Positions 1 to 8,758 of a stretch of DNA of 64,000 bases are shown here, one piece after another (the first letter of the stretch is position 1; each line of letters opens with the position of its first letter). The notes beneath the pieces were generated by a model. The model saw only the letters and a list, made by a program, of their open reading frames with translations. It was not told the origin of the DNA and did no database searches. Origin of the DNA: an uncultured Pelagibacteraceae bacterium (GTDB taxonomy: Bacteria; Pseudomonadota; Alphaproteobacteria; Pelagibacterales; Pelagibacteraceae); contig CABZFJ010000001.1 of NCBI GenBank assembly GCA_902524995.1, positions 186,001 to 250,000 of the forward strand. The letters are read 5' to 3'. The position numbers and the translations under genes were made by a program.

Positions 1-953
1 GCAATAAATAAAATATGATCTGTTTTAACAGGTCCATATTTTGTGCTAACAGTTGTTCCCTCTATTAATGGCAATAAATCTCTTTGAACACCTTCTCTCG
101 AAACATCACCACCAACTCTATCAGTTCTTGCTGAAATTTTATCAATTTCGTCTAAAAAAACGATACCATTATTTTCTGTTGAATCTTTTGCTGATTTTAT
201 AATTTTATCTTGTTCGATAAGTTTATCTGATTCTTCATTAATTAAAATATCATGAGATTCTTTTACTGACATTTTCTTTTTCTTAGGTTTTTGCCCCATA
301 GATTTCCCTAGCATGTCAGATATATTTATCATTCCAACATTTGCACCAGGCATTCCAGGTATCTCAAATGATGGCATTTGATTAGATTCACTTACAGCTA
401 TTTCAATTTCATTGTCATCTAAATCTCCATCTCTTAGTCTCTTTCTAAAACTTTCTCTTGTTGCAACACTTGCTTTATTTCCAACTAGGGCATCTAAAAC
501 ACGGTCTTCGGCTAATTTTTGGGCTTGAGCATGAACTTCTTTCCTTTTCTTCACTTTCTCCATTGCAATAGCAATTTCTAAAAGATCTCGAACTATTTGC
601 TCTACATCACGTCCCACGTATCCTACTTCTGTAAATCTTGTAGCCTCAACTTTTACAAACGGCGCTTCTGCTAACTTTGAGAGTCTTCTTGAGATTTCAG
701 TTTTACCAACACCTGTTGGTCCAATCATTAAAATGTTTTTTGGAAGAACTTCATCTTTCATGTCATCTTCTAATGCTTGTCTTCTCCATCTGTTTCTTAA
801 AGCGATAGCAACAGCTCTTTTTGCTTTATTTTGCCCAACAACAAATCTGTCTAATTCTGAAACAATTTCTCTTGGTGATAATGAATTTGCAATTGTAGTC
901 TTCTCTTTTGCAACTTTGCCTTTTGGAAATGATGTAACATTTGATTTTTCCAT
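1..953 (-). CDS. hslU: ATP-dependent protease ATPase subunit HslU (partial)
   Basis: AAA+ unfoldase of the cytoplasmic HslUV (ClpYQ) protease; it unfolds substrates and feeds them to HslV. The gene is not in the ORF track because its 3' end lies beyond base 1; about 317 codons are visible. Translation from ATG at 953 starts [13 protein letters not shown] and shows the Walker A motif GPTGVGKTE, the conserved [21 protein letters not shown] segment in shortened form, a variable lysine-rich I-domain, and the Walker B region [12 protein letters not shown] followed by [14 protein letters not shown]. The start codon overlaps the hslV stop (TAATG), so the two are translationally coupled in the usual hslV-hslU order. 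Identification is secure; the C-terminal part cannot be judged here. Confidence 0.96.
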   Translation of the reverse strand, partial: MEKSNVTSFPKGKVAKEKTTIANSLSPREIVSELDRFVVGQNKAKRAVAIALRNRWRRQALEDDMKDEVLPKNILMIGPTGVGKTEISRRLSKLAEAPFVKVEATRFTEVGYVGRDVEQIVRDLLEIAIAMEKVKKRKEVHAQAQKLAEDRVLDALVGNKASVATRESFRKRLRDGDLDDNEIEIAVSESNQMPSFEIPGMPGANVGMINISDMLGKSMGQKPKKKKMSVKESHDILINEESDKLIEQDKIIKSAKDSTENNGIVFLDEIDKISARTDRVGGDVSREGVQRDLLPLIEGTTVSTKYGPVKTDHILFI

Positions 954-1468
954 TATATTTTCTCCATACTCAAGTTATCATTTGTAAAAACGCAAATATC
1001 TGACGCAACTTTAATAGATTTTTTAGCAATTTCCTCTGCAGACATATCAGTATCCATTAATACTTTTGCAGCTGCTAAAGCATAATTTCCACCTGATCCA
1101 ATCCCTATTACATCACCTTCTGGCTCTAAAACATCCCCAGTTCCTGAAATTATAAAACTTTTTTCTTTATCACCTATTGCCATCAAGGCTTCTAATCTTC
1201 TTAAATATTTATCAGTACGCCAATCTTTTGCTAATTCTACAGCAGCTCTTGTCAGATTACCCGCATGTTTTTCTAGCTTTGACTCTAATCTTTCAAACAA
1301 TGTCAAGGCATCTGCTGTTGATCCTGCAAAACCTGCGATCACATTTCTTTTCTCAATTTTACGAACTTTGTTAGCAGTTTTCTTAATTACAGTATTACCC
1401 ATGCTAACTTGACCATCACTGGCCACAACTACGTCATCATTTTTTCTTACAAGCACTATTGTTGTCAT
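953..1468 (-). CDS. hslV: ATP-dependent protease peptidase subunit HslV
   Basis: Proteolytic core of HslUV, an N-terminal-nucleophile (threonine) peptidase related to proteasome beta subunits. The protein begins [20 protein letters not shown]; removal of Met exposes the catalytic Thr, and the [12 protein letters not shown] and [17 protein letters not shown] segments are family hallmarks. At 171 residues it is close to the usual 170-180. It is the first gene of a minus-strand hslV-hslU pair and is divergent from hisB across about 90 bases. Divergence of hslVU from his genes is common in alphaproteobacteria, which supports the taxonomic reading. Confidence 0.97.
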   Translation of the reverse strand: MTTIVLVRKNDDVVVASDGQVSMGNTVIKKTANKVRKIEKRNVIAGFAGSTADALTLFERLESKLEKHAGNLTRAAVELAKDWRTDKYLRRLEALMAIGDKEKSFIISGTGDVLEPEGDVIGIGSGGNYALAAAKVLMDTDMSAEEIAKKSIKVASDICVFTNDNLSMEKI

Positions 1469-1558
1469 AGACTATAAATGGATATGAATTTAAATAGTTC
1501 AAGCCCAGGTTTAGTATTATTGATATAATCAAAAATACCTATATACCTAATTTAGATT

Positions 1559-2149
1559 ATGAAAAGAAAAGCAAAAATAGCTAGAAAAACAAAAGAAACC
1601 AATATCAGTGTTGACCTTAATATTGATGGAAAAGGTAAGTACAACGTTGACACAGGAATAGGTTTCTTAGATCACATGCTCGAGCAGTTATCTAAACACT
1701 CATCAATGGATTTAAGTGTTAAAGCAAAAGGTGACACACACATTGATCTTCACCACACAACTGAAGACACTGGAATTGCTATCGGAGAATGCTTAAAGAA
1801 AGCATCAAAAAAATTTGTAGGCATTAAAAGATATGCTCACATACTGTTACCTATGGATGAAACATTAACAAGAGTTGCAATTGATGTTTCAAACAGGCCT
1901 TATTTGATTTGGAATGTAAAATTAAAAGTTGAAAAACTTGGTGAGATGGACACAGAATTATTTAAAGAATGGTTCCAAGCATTTTCACAAGCCGCAGGAA
2001 TTACTTTGCATGTTGAAAATATTTACGGTGATAATAGTCACCACATCATAGAGTCTTGCTATAAAGGCCTGGCAAGGACTTTAAGAGCTGCGCTAGAATT
2101 AGATTCAAGGAATAAAAGTACAATTCCTTCTACTAAAGGCTCTTTATAA
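1559..2149 (+). CDS. hisB: imidazoleglycerol-phosphate dehydratase HisB
   Basis: Catalyses the dehydration of imidazole glycerol phosphate to imidazole acetol phosphate in histidine synthesis. At 196 residues it is the monofunctional form without a histidinol-phosphatase domain. The two metal-binding repeats are seen: [14 protein letters not shown] near residue 35 and [15 protein letters not shown] near 62, then [14 protein letters not shown] near 162. It opens a tightly packed operon hisB-hisH-lipoprotein-hisA-hisF-hisE, five bases ahead of hisH. hisG, hisD, hisC and hisI are not in this window. Confidence 0.97.
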   Translation: MKRKAKIARKTKETNISVDLNIDGKGKYNVDTGIGFLDHMLEQLSKHSSMDLSVKAKGDTHIDLHHTTEDTGIAIGECLKKASKKFVGIKRYAHILLPMDETLTRVAIDVSNRPYLIWNVKLKVEKLGEMDTELFKEWFQAFSQAAGITLHVENIYGDNSHHIIESCYKGLARTLRAALELDSRNKSTIPSTKGSL

Positions 2150-2154
2150 GATTA

Positions 2155-2781
2155 ATGAACGTCACTATTGTTGACTATAATTCGGGTAATATTAGCTCTG
2201 TAATTAACTCCTTTAAGGAAGTTGCTAAAGATAAAGTTAATATCGAAGTAACCTCAAATTTAAATAAAATTAAATCTAGTGATAAGGTAGTATTGCCAGG
2301 GCAGGGTTCATTTAAGAGCTGCATTGACGGTTTAAATAGCATAAATGGTTTGATTGATACTTTAAGTGAATTTGCTTTAAATAATAAAAAACCTCTATTA
2401 GGAATTTGCGTAGGGCTTCAAATGTTTGCAGATATTGGTTATGAAGAAGTTGAAACAAAAGGATTGGGTTGGATTTCTGGTAAGGTATCTAAAATTGATA
2501 ATCAAAACGGAAAATATAAACTACCCCATATTGGCTGGAACCAAATAAATATCGCTAAAGATAGTAAAATTTTTAAAGATATAGAAAACAATTCTCATAT
2601 GTATTTTGTGCACAGTTACGAATTCATTCCTAATGATAATTCAGTCACTGCTGCAACAACAGATTATGCATCAAATATGGTTTGTGCAGTAGAAAAAGAA
2701 AATATATTTGGAACTCAATTTCACCCAGAAAAAAGTGATAAGATAGGACTTAAAATAATTAATAATTTTATAAATTTGTAA
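2155..2781 (+). CDS. hisH: imidazole glycerol phosphate synthase glutaminase subunit HisH
   Basis: Class I glutamine amidotransferase that produces ammonia for the HisF synthase. The oxyanion segment PGQGSF is near residue 48, the nucleophile Cys is at about residue 85 in LLGICVGLQMF, and the His-Glu pair sits at about 190-192 in FHPEKS. Length (208 residues) is normal. The partner HisF is encoded two genes downstream; between HisH and HisA lies a tiny lipoprotein gene, an unusual interruption of an otherwise canonical his order. Confidence 0.96.
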   Translation: MNVTIVDYNSGNISSVINSFKEVAKDKVNIEVTSNLNKIKSSDKVVLPGQGSFKSCIDGLNSINGLIDTLSEFALNNKKPLLGICVGLQMFADIGYEEVETKGLGWISGKVSKIDNQNGKYKLPHIGWNQINIAKDSKIFKDIENNSHMYFVHSYEFIPNDNSVTAATTDYASNMVCAVEKENIFGTQFHPEKSDKIGLKIINNFINL

Positions 2782-2782
2782 A

Positions 2783-2914
2783 ATGAAAAATTACTTATTA
2801 ATAATATTCTTTCTGATATGTGCGTGCCAGAATCCAAATAATTTAAAAAAAAATAAAAAAGAAAATTTAAACAATATGAATATGTTTAGTGAAGTTAAGG
2901 TAAAGTTAAAATGA
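2783..2914 (+). CDS. small predicted lipoprotein inside the his operon
   Basis: 43-residue reading frame too short for the supplied ORF track. It starts one base after the hisH stop, and its TGA overlaps the hisA start (ATGA), so it looks translationally coupled on both sides. The protein has a short basic start (MKNYLL), a hydrophobic core (LLIIFFLICAC) ending in a plausible lipobox with Cys at residue 15, then a polar Asn/Lys-rich tail. I infer a signal peptidase II-processed lipoprotein. No function can be given; the perfect spacing argues that it is a real gene. Confidence 0.65.
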   Translation: MKNYLLIIFFLICACQNPNNLKKNKKENLNNMNMFSEVKVKLK

Positions 2915-3630
2915 AAATTTTTCCTGCAATAGATATCAAAGATAAAAAGTGTGTTAGATTAATCAAAGGAGATTTTGAAGATAAAACTGAATATGAAATA
3001 TCTCCTGTGGAGCAAGCTGGAAAATATAAAGATAATGGATTTAAAAATTTACATATAGTCGATCTGGATGGCGCATTAACCGGGGAGCCAATTAACACTG
3101 AAATTATTCAAGATATTATTGGAAAATTTGACCTCAAAATAGAAATAGGAGGTGGCGTAAGAAATTTTGAGACTATTCAAAAATATATTGATGCTGGCGT
3201 TGAAAAAGTAATTTTGGGAAGTGCTGCTATAAAAGATAGAAGATTTCTAGAAGAAGCTTGTAATAAATTTCAAAACCAAATTGCATTAGGTTTAGATGCT
3301 AAAGATGGACATCTTGCAATTTCAGGTTGGACAGAGGAGTCGGATAAACTGACAACTGAATATCTAAAAAAGGTAAATAATTACGGAGTTAGTAGAATTA
3401 TTTACACAGATATTAATAGAGATGGAACTAAGCAAAGCCCAAATTTTGAAGAAACACAAAAAGTGGCAGATATTTCAAATTGTCCAGTAGTTATATCAGG
3501 CGGAGTCTCATCAATTAATGATATTAAAAAAGCTAAAAATTTAAATAATATCGAAGGTGTAATAGTCGGGAAAGCTATATACGATGGTGATATAAAGTTA
3601 GATGAACTCGCAAAAGAAATAGATGCTTAA
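2911..3630 (+). CDS. hisA: phosphoribosylformimino-AICAR ribotide isomerase HisA
   Basis: (beta/alpha)8-barrel enzyme that isomerises ProFAR to PRFAR in histidine synthesis. The catalytic Asp in the first strand is seen in [14 protein letters not shown] and the second in [12 protein letters not shown] (about residue 170); phosphate-binding glycines appear in [10 protein letters not shown] and [12 protein letters not shown]. Length is 239 residues, as expected. Its start overlaps the stop of the upstream small lipoprotein, and its 3' end overlaps hisF by 8 bases. It is homologous to HisF, as the duplicated half-barrel history of the pair predicts. Confidence 0.96.
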   Translation: MKIFPAIDIKDKKCVRLIKGDFEDKTEYEISPVEQAGKYKDNGFKNLHIVDLDGALTGEPINTEIIQDIIGKFDLKIEIGGGVRNFETIQKYIDAGVEKVILGSAAIKDRRFLEEACNKFQNQIALGLDAKDGHLAISGWTEESDKLTTEYLKKVNNYGVSRIIYTDINRDGTKQSPNFEETQKVADISNCPVVISGGVSSINDIKKAKNLNNIEGVIVGKAIYDGDIKLDELAKEIDA

Positions 3631-4375
3631 AAATAGAATTATTCCTTGTTTAGATGTTAAAAATGGTCGTGTTGTAAAAGGTATAAACTTTGTAGATCTA
3701 AAAGATGCAGGGGATCCTGTTGAGCAAGCAAAAATTTATAGCGATGGTGGTGCAGATGAAATTTGCTTTTTAGACATCACTGCTTCAAATGAAAATAGAG
3801 ATACTATTTATGAAGTGGTAGAGAAAACTTCTAAGAAATGTTTTGTACCCTTAACAGTTGGTGGAGGAGTTAGAAGTATTGATGATATTAACAAATTACT
3901 TAATTGTGGAGCTGATAAAGTTTCTATTAATACAGCAGCTGTTCAAAATTCAAAAGTTGTTGAAGATAGTTCAAAAAAATTTGGATCACAGTGTATTGTT
4001 GTTGCAATTGATGCAAAAAAAAAAGACGACGGATGGGAAATCTTCACTCATGGTGGAAGAAATCCAACTAGTATAAATGCTCTAGAATTTGCCTCCAAAA
4101 TGGAGAAATGTGGTGCTGGCGAGCTTCTTGTGACATCAATGGATAAAGATGGAACTCAATCTGGATATGATATTGAATTAATGCATAAGATATCATCCAT
4201 GGTCAATATTCCAGTTATTGCATCAGGTGGAGTTGGAACTTTAGATCACTTAGTAGATGGAATAAAATCAGGTGCCAGTGCTGTTTTAGCTGCATCCATA
4301 TTCCATTATGGAACTTATTCAGTAAATGAAGCAAAGCAATATTTGGCTTCAAAAGATATACCTGTTAGGATTTAG
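3623..4375 (+). CDS. hisF: imidazole glycerol phosphate synthase cyclase subunit HisF
   Basis: Cyclase half of the HisFH complex; converts PRFAR plus ammonia to imidazole glycerol phosphate and AICAR. Starts [15 protein letters not shown] with the catalytic Asp at about residue 11; the second Asp is in [15 protein letters not shown], and phosphate-binding segments [12 protein letters not shown] and [12 protein letters not shown] are intact, as is [11 protein letters not shown]. 250 residues, normal. It overlaps the hisA end. AICAR released here is recycled by PurH, which is encoded at 17.2-18.8 kb. Confidence 0.97.
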   Translation: MLKNRIIPCLDVKNGRVVKGINFVDLKDAGDPVEQAKIYSDGGADEICFLDITASNENRDTIYEVVEKTSKKCFVPLTVGGGVRSIDDINKLLNCGADKVSINTAAVQNSKVVEDSSKKFGSQCIVVAIDAKKKDDGWEIFTHGGRNPTSINALEFASKMEKCGAGELLVTSMDKDGTQSGYDIELMHKISSMVNIPVIASGGVGTLDHLVDGIKSGASAVLAASIFHYGTYSVNEAKQYLASKDIPVRI

Positions 4376-4376
4376 A

Positions 4377-4649
4377 ATGTTAAAGATATTAGAAGATCTT
4401 GTTACCCTTGCAAGAGAGCGAAAAAGTAATCCTGTTGAAGGATCATATACCAATAAGCTTCTAGATGATAAATCTTTAGCAAAAGAAAAAGTTTTAGAAG
4501 AAATAAATGAACTAATAGAAGCTGTAGAGCAAGGCTCAAATAAAATCCATGAGGCTGCAGATGTTCTTTATCATCTAATCATGTACCTCGAAAAAAATGA
4601 TATTAAAATTGAAGAGATTATGGAAGAACTAAAGAATCGAAAGAAATAA
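4377..4649 (+). CDS. hisE: phosphoribosyl-ATP pyrophosphatase HisE
   Basis: Hydrolyses phosphoribosyl-ATP to phosphoribosyl-AMP. The supplied ORF begins at 4326 inside hisF; the ATG at 4377, one base after the hisF stop, gives the normal N-terminus MLKILEDLVTLARERK and a 90-residue protein, so I use it. The MazG-like metal-binding helices are present: EEINELIEA and HEAADVLYHLIMY. It is a stand-alone HisE, not fused to HisI; hisI must be elsewhere. Confidence 0.94.
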   Translation: MLKILEDLVTLARERKSNPVEGSYTNKLLDDKSLAKEKVLEEINELIEAVEQGSNKIHEAADVLYHLIMYLEKNDIKIEEIMEELKNRKK

Positions 4650-4650
4650 T

Positions 4651-4794
4651 ATGATGCAAGGCTATATAAATTGGGAAAAAAAACAAATTCAGTGGTGGAA
4701 GAAAAAACTAGGACTTTCTGAGCATGGACTTGCGTGGATATCTTTTATCAAGGGAATTTTGGTTGGATTATTAATTTATCATTTCCTTTTTTAG
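4651..4794 (+). CDS. small membrane protein downstream of hisE
   Basis: 47-residue frame not in the ORF track, starting two bases after the hisE stop and therefore probably in the his transcript. The N-terminal half is basic and Trp-rich (YINWEKKQIQWWKKKLG), followed by a single hydrophobic segment (AWISFIKGILVGLLIYHFLF) at the very C-terminus, consistent with one membrane helix. I do not recognise a family. Tight spacing and a complete, plausible topology support it as a real gene, but no function is suggested. Confidence 0.5.
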   Translation: MMQGYINWEKKQIQWWKKKLGLSEHGLAWISFIKGILVGLLIYHFLF

Positions 4795-4853
4795 CAAAAT
4801 AACAAACTTCATCAGAGCGTGGGGGTCATAAGCCCGAATTTACTTTTCTCCCC

Positions 4854-6119
4854 TTATAATTTCCCAGGTAACCAGGTTGAGAATATTGGAAATAGAATCA
4901 TTAGTATTCCATAAATTATTCCAACGATTGTAAACAAAGGAACTTCTTTGAAAGCTTTTGCTGGATTTTCCTTGATCACACCTGCAGCTGTATAAATACC
5001 AACGCATACGGGGGGAGTGATCATACCTATCCCGGCAAAAGCTACAAATACTACATAAAGATGAAGTAAGCTTTGGTTGAAAGACAATGTTATTGCTGCA
5101 AAAATTGGTACAGTTAAATAAAAAACAGGTACTATTTCAATAAACGTCCCAAGAATTAAACAAATCGCTCCAAGCATAATCCAAAATAGATTTACGCTCA
5201 CACCTTTATCTGTGAAGAAGGTAATAATTTTTTGAGGGGCTTGCGTGTAGGTTAAAACAACACTTAAGAATGTTGCAGTTGCAATAATTGCAAAAATAAC
5301 AGCAGTTATGATTGCAGTTTCCCTTAAACAGCTCATCAAAGATGAAAAAGTTAGTTCTCTATAAATTAAAAATCCTATAAGTGCTGCATAAACACCAGCA
5401 ACAGCTGCAGATTCAGATGGGGTTAGTATCCCTGCATAAATTCCACCTAAAATTATCACTGGGGTGATTAAAGCTGGAAGAGCAGCGATAAACGAACCTA
5501 CTCTTTCCTTAAATGAAGCTTTTTCATCTGTTCTAATATGCCTGCATTTAAACAAAACTAGAAGGACCATCAACACTAAGAGAACTAAGCCTGGAATAAC
5601 ACCTGCAGCAAAAGTTTTAGACACTGGAACATTAGTTAGAGCACTAAATAGTATTGCTGCATTAGAAGGAGGTATCAAAGCTTCTAAAAGAGCGGCTGAG
5701 GCTGCTAGAACTACAACAAACGGAGTTGGATAACCTTGTTCAATCATCTTTGGCATCATAATTGTTCCAACTGCAGTAATAGCTGCAAGTATAGATCCAC
5801 AAAAAGCTGCAAAGAAACCCATCGCAATAACCATCGCAACACCTAATCCACCTGGCCAATGACCAACAAGCGTTGTTGTAAACTTAACTAATCTAGAGGC
5901 AGCTCCACCTTTTAACATCGCCATACCAGTAAAAATAAATAATGGAACGGCGATTAGGACATGTTTAGTTAATGCACCAAACGAAACCTGGATAAGCACT
6001 GACCAGGGTAAATTTAATCCAGCGATTGCAGCTAAAGAACTTCCTAAACCAAACACTAAAAAAATAGGTACGGAAATAACCAATGTTATAAGAGAAATAA
6101 TAAAAGCTAGTCCAAACAT
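4854..6119 (-). CDS. dctM: TRAP transporter large permease (DctM family)
   Basis: Main ion-coupled membrane subunit of a tripartite ATP-independent periplasmic transporter. 421 residues, almost all hydrophobic with about a dozen predicted helices; family features include GMAMLKGGAASRLVKF, the AALLEALIPPSNAAILF segment and AGIGMITPPVCVGIYTA. It abuts dctQ with no gap, giving the usual dctP-dctQ-dctM order on the minus strand. The gene converges with the his operon. Sodium coupling is expected for the family; the substrate must be read from the DctP protein and cannot be named here. Confidence 0.93.
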   Translation of the reverse strand: MFGLAFIISLITLVISVPIFLVFGLGSSLAAIAGLNLPWSVLIQVSFGALTKHVLIAVPLFIFTGMAMLKGGAASRLVKFTTTLVGHWPGGLGVAMVIAMGFFAAFCGSILAAITAVGTIMMPKMIEQGYPTPFVVVLAASAALLEALIPPSNAAILFSALTNVPVSKTFAAGVIPGLVLLVLMVLLVLFKCRHIRTDEKASFKERVGSFIAALPALITPVIILGGIYAGILTPSESAAVAGVYAALIGFLIYRELTFSSLMSCLRETAIITAVIFAIIATATFLSVVLTYTQAPQKIITFFTDKGVSVNLFWIMLGAICLILGTFIEIVPVFYLTVPIFAAITLSFNQSLLHLYVVFVAFAGIGMITPPVCVGIYTAAGVIKENPAKAFKEVPLFTIVGIIYGILMILFPIFSTWLPGKL

Positions 6120-6614
6120 TTATTCTTTCCCTGAAAGCTTTTTTAAATTATCTAAAATAAGTTCTAATGAAGTTAATGCTAAAATTAAAAAACCAACTGG
6201 AAACGCTAAAAACATCCACCAAATAGGAATATTAATTTCTAATTCCATCATTTGTCCTAGATTGTAGTACATCGTAGTTGCATCAACACCTGCTTTAAAA
6301 AAAACGCACGCAGAAATTAAAGCGATTAAATTTACAATCGTTCCGATAATATTTTTTGATTTCTCAGATAAATAGTGGCTTAAAAAATCTACTTTAATAT
6401 GTTGGCCTTGTTTTAATAAGGGACCAAGTAATGGAAATACCAACCAACTCACCATTACAGGTGGTAATTCAATAAACCACGCAAATCCTGTGCCTGTAAT
6501 AAATCTTGTTGTGGCACTCAAAGCTAAAGCTGCCACCATTAAAAAGACAATGAACATTGCGAGCGAAATTGCAACTTTTGCTAGCAAATTGTTAATAGCT
6601 CGCAATGCCCTCAT
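6120..6614 (-). CDS. dctQ: TRAP transporter small permease (DctQ family)
   Basis: Small membrane subunit that pairs with DctM. 164 residues with four hydrophobic segments; the typical WLVFPLLGPLLKQGQHIKVDF segment lies in the middle (family pattern of a Gly/His loop before the third helix). Located between dctP (28 bases upstream) and dctM (directly abutting). DctQ proteins are poorly conserved, so the call depends partly on context, but the three-gene arrangement makes it clear. Confidence 0.9.
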   Translation of the reverse strand: MRALRAINNLLAKVAISLAMFIVFLMVAALALSATTRFITGTGFAWFIELPPVMVSWLVFPLLGPLLKQGQHIKVDFLSHYLSEKSKNIIGTIVNLIALISACVFFKAGVDATTMYYNLGQMMELEINIPIWWMFLAFPVGFLILALTSLELILDNLKKLSGKE

Positions 6615-6642
6615 AATCTTTACAGAAAAAGTTTAACTTCTT

Positions 6643-7659
6643 CTAATTACTCTTAGCATATGTTTGTGCTGCCTCTAAAGCATCAGCATCAATCATTTTA
6701 GCCATTGCTGGCATCACTTCATCTTTCATAAGCTTATCAAATTTGGCTTTTTCAGCGCCTGAAAGTGTAGTAACAACTCCACCTCTTTCTTGGAATTTTT
6801 TAAGAGTGCTTTCTCCAGTATCCATAATTAAATCTGTTGATCTTTTTCCAATCTCTTTACCAACATCCATTATGATTTTTTGTAAATCTGAAGATAAACT
6901 ATTAAACCAAGTTGAGTTAGCCATAATATACGCGTCTGCATAGTATTGATAAGGCTTTTGAGCGTATTTTAAAAACTCCCACCAACTGTATGCCTCGATA
7001 CTTCCTGGAGGACTGTTAATCGTATCAATCATTCCAGTTTGTAATGAAGTATAAACTTCACCAGTAGGCAAAGATACTCTGTTTGCTCCTAAAGCATCCC
7101 ACATAGGCTCTTCACTTTTTAAAAGTCTTCTAGCTTTTAGACCTTTCATAGCATCAATACCTGTTAATTCTTTAGCACTAGAAAAAGTCATTACAGGTCC
7201 AACCGGGTTATACATTACTAATGTTGAGTTAGTTTTTTTTGTTAATTCACCCCAAATTTCTTTTCCTTTTGGTGAGTTTTGAAAAAAACCTCTTTGTTGC
7301 TCCCATGAATTAAATAATCCTGGAAATGAGGCAACATTAAAGTTTTTGTTTATTGGTGGAAAACTTACCACTCCAACAATTCCTCCAAGTTCAACTGCAC
7401 CAGAAGTTACTGCACCCATTACTTCTCTAATACCAAATAATTGTTTAGATGGATAAACTTCTATTTTTAATTTTCCTTTTGCTCTTTTGTTAACTTCATC
7501 TGCGAAAATTTGTGCATGTTTTGCACTATGGTGCTTCGGGCTCCAGTGAACTGATAATCGTCCAACTATCTCTGAAAAAGCAGCTGTTGAAGTAAGAACA
7601 AACGAAAAAATAAATGTTAAGCTAATAATAGCTTTATAAATTGATTTAAAATTATTCAT
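6643..7659 (-). CDS. dctP: TRAP transporter substrate-binding protein (DctP family)
   Basis: Periplasmic solute receptor of the TRAP system. 338 residues with an N-terminal signal peptide ending near TSTAAFSE. The family pattern is clear: a start around HHSAKHAQIFADEVNKR, the GAVTSGAVELGG segment, MKGLKARRLLKSEEP (where the carboxylate-binding Arg of DctP proteins normally lies) and LPTGEVYTSLQTGMIDTINS. A strong Shine-Dalgarno (AGAGGGAAA) precedes the ATG. It is the first gene of the minus-strand dctPQM operon. The substrate is probably an organic acid, by family precedent, but is not identified from sequence. Confidence 0.92.
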   Translation of the reverse strand: MNNFKSIYKAIISLTFIFSFVLTSTAAFSEIVGRLSVHWSPKHHSAKHAQIFADEVNKRAKGKLKIEVYPSKQLFGIREVMGAVTSGAVELGGIVGVVSFPPINKNFNVASFPGLFNSWEQQRGFFQNSPKGKEIWGELTKKTNSTLVMYNPVGPVMTFSSAKELTGIDAMKGLKARRLLKSEEPMWDALGANRVSLPTGEVYTSLQTGMIDTINSPPGSIEAYSWWEFLKYAQKPYQYYADAYIMANSTWFNSLSSDLQKIIMDVGKEIGKRSTDLIMDTGESTLKKFQERGGVVTTLSGAEKAKFDKLMKDEVMPAMAKMIDADALEAAQTYAKSN

Positions 7660-7750
7660 TTTCCCTCTCTTTTTTAAAAAGATATCTTATTAGTTGAATA
7701 TATTTTAACAATGCAAAATTTTAAAATATTTTATAAGATAATTTTTTAAA

Positions 7751-8242
7751 ATGAAGCGTAATGGGTTCACATTAATCGAATTACTTGTTGTAGTAGCAAT
7801 AATAGGTATCCTAGCTGCAGTTGGAGTTGTTGCTTATAGTGGATATACAAGTGGAGCAAAAAAATCAGCTGCTAATTCAAATCATCAAGCAGTGGTCAAA
7901 TATATAACGACTGAAGTTCTAAAATGTTCAATAGGTGAGAGCACAGCTATGGAAGGAGAATTAGATTGCTCAAAAAGTGGCACATCTAACTGGAAAAATG
8001 ATGTAGCACAAACAACTGTAAAAGTTTTGAATAGGAATTTTAAGAATCCTTATGACACCTCCAAATCACCACTTTCGCATGGTGGAAACATTACCAACGA
8101 TACAGATGTTGGATATAATAGGCTGAGATCTCCCGGAACAACAATTAAAGTTTGGACTTGTGTTAAAACTCCTTGCTCTGGAACTGAATGTAGTATTCCA
8201 AACCACGTTTGTAGCGGTGATATTGACATAAGTGGTCTTTAA
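7751..8242 (+). CDS. type IV pilin-like protein (first of tandem pair)
   Basis: 163 residues with a class III signal: a 5-residue leader MKRNG followed by FTLIELLVVVAIIGILAAVG, so prepilin peptidase should cut after Gly5, leaving N-methylated Phe and the Glu at +5. The rest is a small globular domain with several Cys (KCSIGES, LDCSKSG, and a cluster CVKTPCSGTECSIPNHVC), suggesting disulfides near the C-terminus. It is 1 base from the next pilin. No pilus assembly genes are in the window, so whether it is a pilus subunit or pseudopilin is open. Confidence 0.9.
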   Translation: MKRNGFTLIELLVVVAIIGILAAVGVVAYSGYTSGAKKSAANSNHQAVVKYITTEVLKCSIGESTAMEGELDCSKSGTSNWKNDVAQTTVKVLNRNFKNPYDTSKSPLSHGGNITNDTDVGYNRLRSPGTTIKVWTCVKTPCSGTECSIPNHVCSGDIDISGL

Positions 8243-8243
8243 A

Positions 8244-8720
8244 GTGTCAAAAAAAAACGGTTTTACTTTAATTGAACTTTTAGTGGTTGTTGCAATAATT
8301 GGAATTTTAGCTGCTGTTGGAGTAGTTGCTTACAGCGGATATACCAAATCTGCAAAAGAAAAAGTTTGTAAAGCAAATCATGACAAAATAGTTAAAACTA
8401 TAAAAGAAAAAAAAGCATTCTGTGAATTTGAAAGCACCATTAAACTCAGAACTTGGTATACTAGCTTTAAACAAGGTGCTGAGTATGATTTTAATTGCTC
8501 CAATAATTTTGAAAACTTAGGTCAAAATGTAGGAATACATATGACGAATTTTTTAAAAAATGTGTACAGTCCTAATAATCATTGGGGTTACACTTGGGCT
8601 GGAAATAGTGGAAATCCAACTACTGAAGGCCAGACGTATTATTATACCAATAATAATAGTATTAGAATTAGGACCCTGTGTGAAGGAAATATCATAGAAA
8701 TGTTGATTACTGGAGATTGA
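8244..8720 (+). CDS. type IV pilin-like protein (second of tandem pair)
   Basis: The ORF track starts at a GTG (8232) inside the upstream gene; the GTG at 8244, one base after the first pilin's stop, gives the compact leader MSKKNG before FTLIELLVVVAIIGILAAVG, so I prefer it (158 residues). The mature N-terminal helix is identical in protein sequence to that of the preceding gene for about 31 residues (through VVAYSGYT), while the globular parts differ fully. Cys residues (AKEKVCKANH, KAFCEFE, FNCSNN, RTLCEGN) could form disulfides. A tandem pilin or pseudopilin pair. Confidence 0.88.
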   Translation: MSKKNGFTLIELLVVVAIIGILAAVGVVAYSGYTKSAKEKVCKANHDKIVKTIKEKKAFCEFESTIKLRTWYTSFKQGAEYDFNCSNNFENLGQNVGIHMTNFLKNVYSPNNHWGYTWAGNSGNPTTEGQTYYYTNNNSIRIRTLCEGNIIEMLITGD

Positions 8721-8758
8721 TTGACAAAATAGTAAAATATATATTTAAATAAATTTTC

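Noticed and set aside
733-987. Plus-strand ORF of 84 residues
   Set aside because: Antisense shadow of hslU and the hslV end; no recognisable features and the minus-strand genes are certain.
1498-1529. hisB promoter with TTCAAG and TATAAT
   Set aside because: The TATAAT (1524-1529) is good, but the only candidate -35 is 20 bases away and weak, so it is not listed as a feature.
4807-4850. GGG...CCC hairpin as a terminator for dctM or the his operon
   Set aside because: Only three pairs around a 7-base loop with no T tract on either strand.
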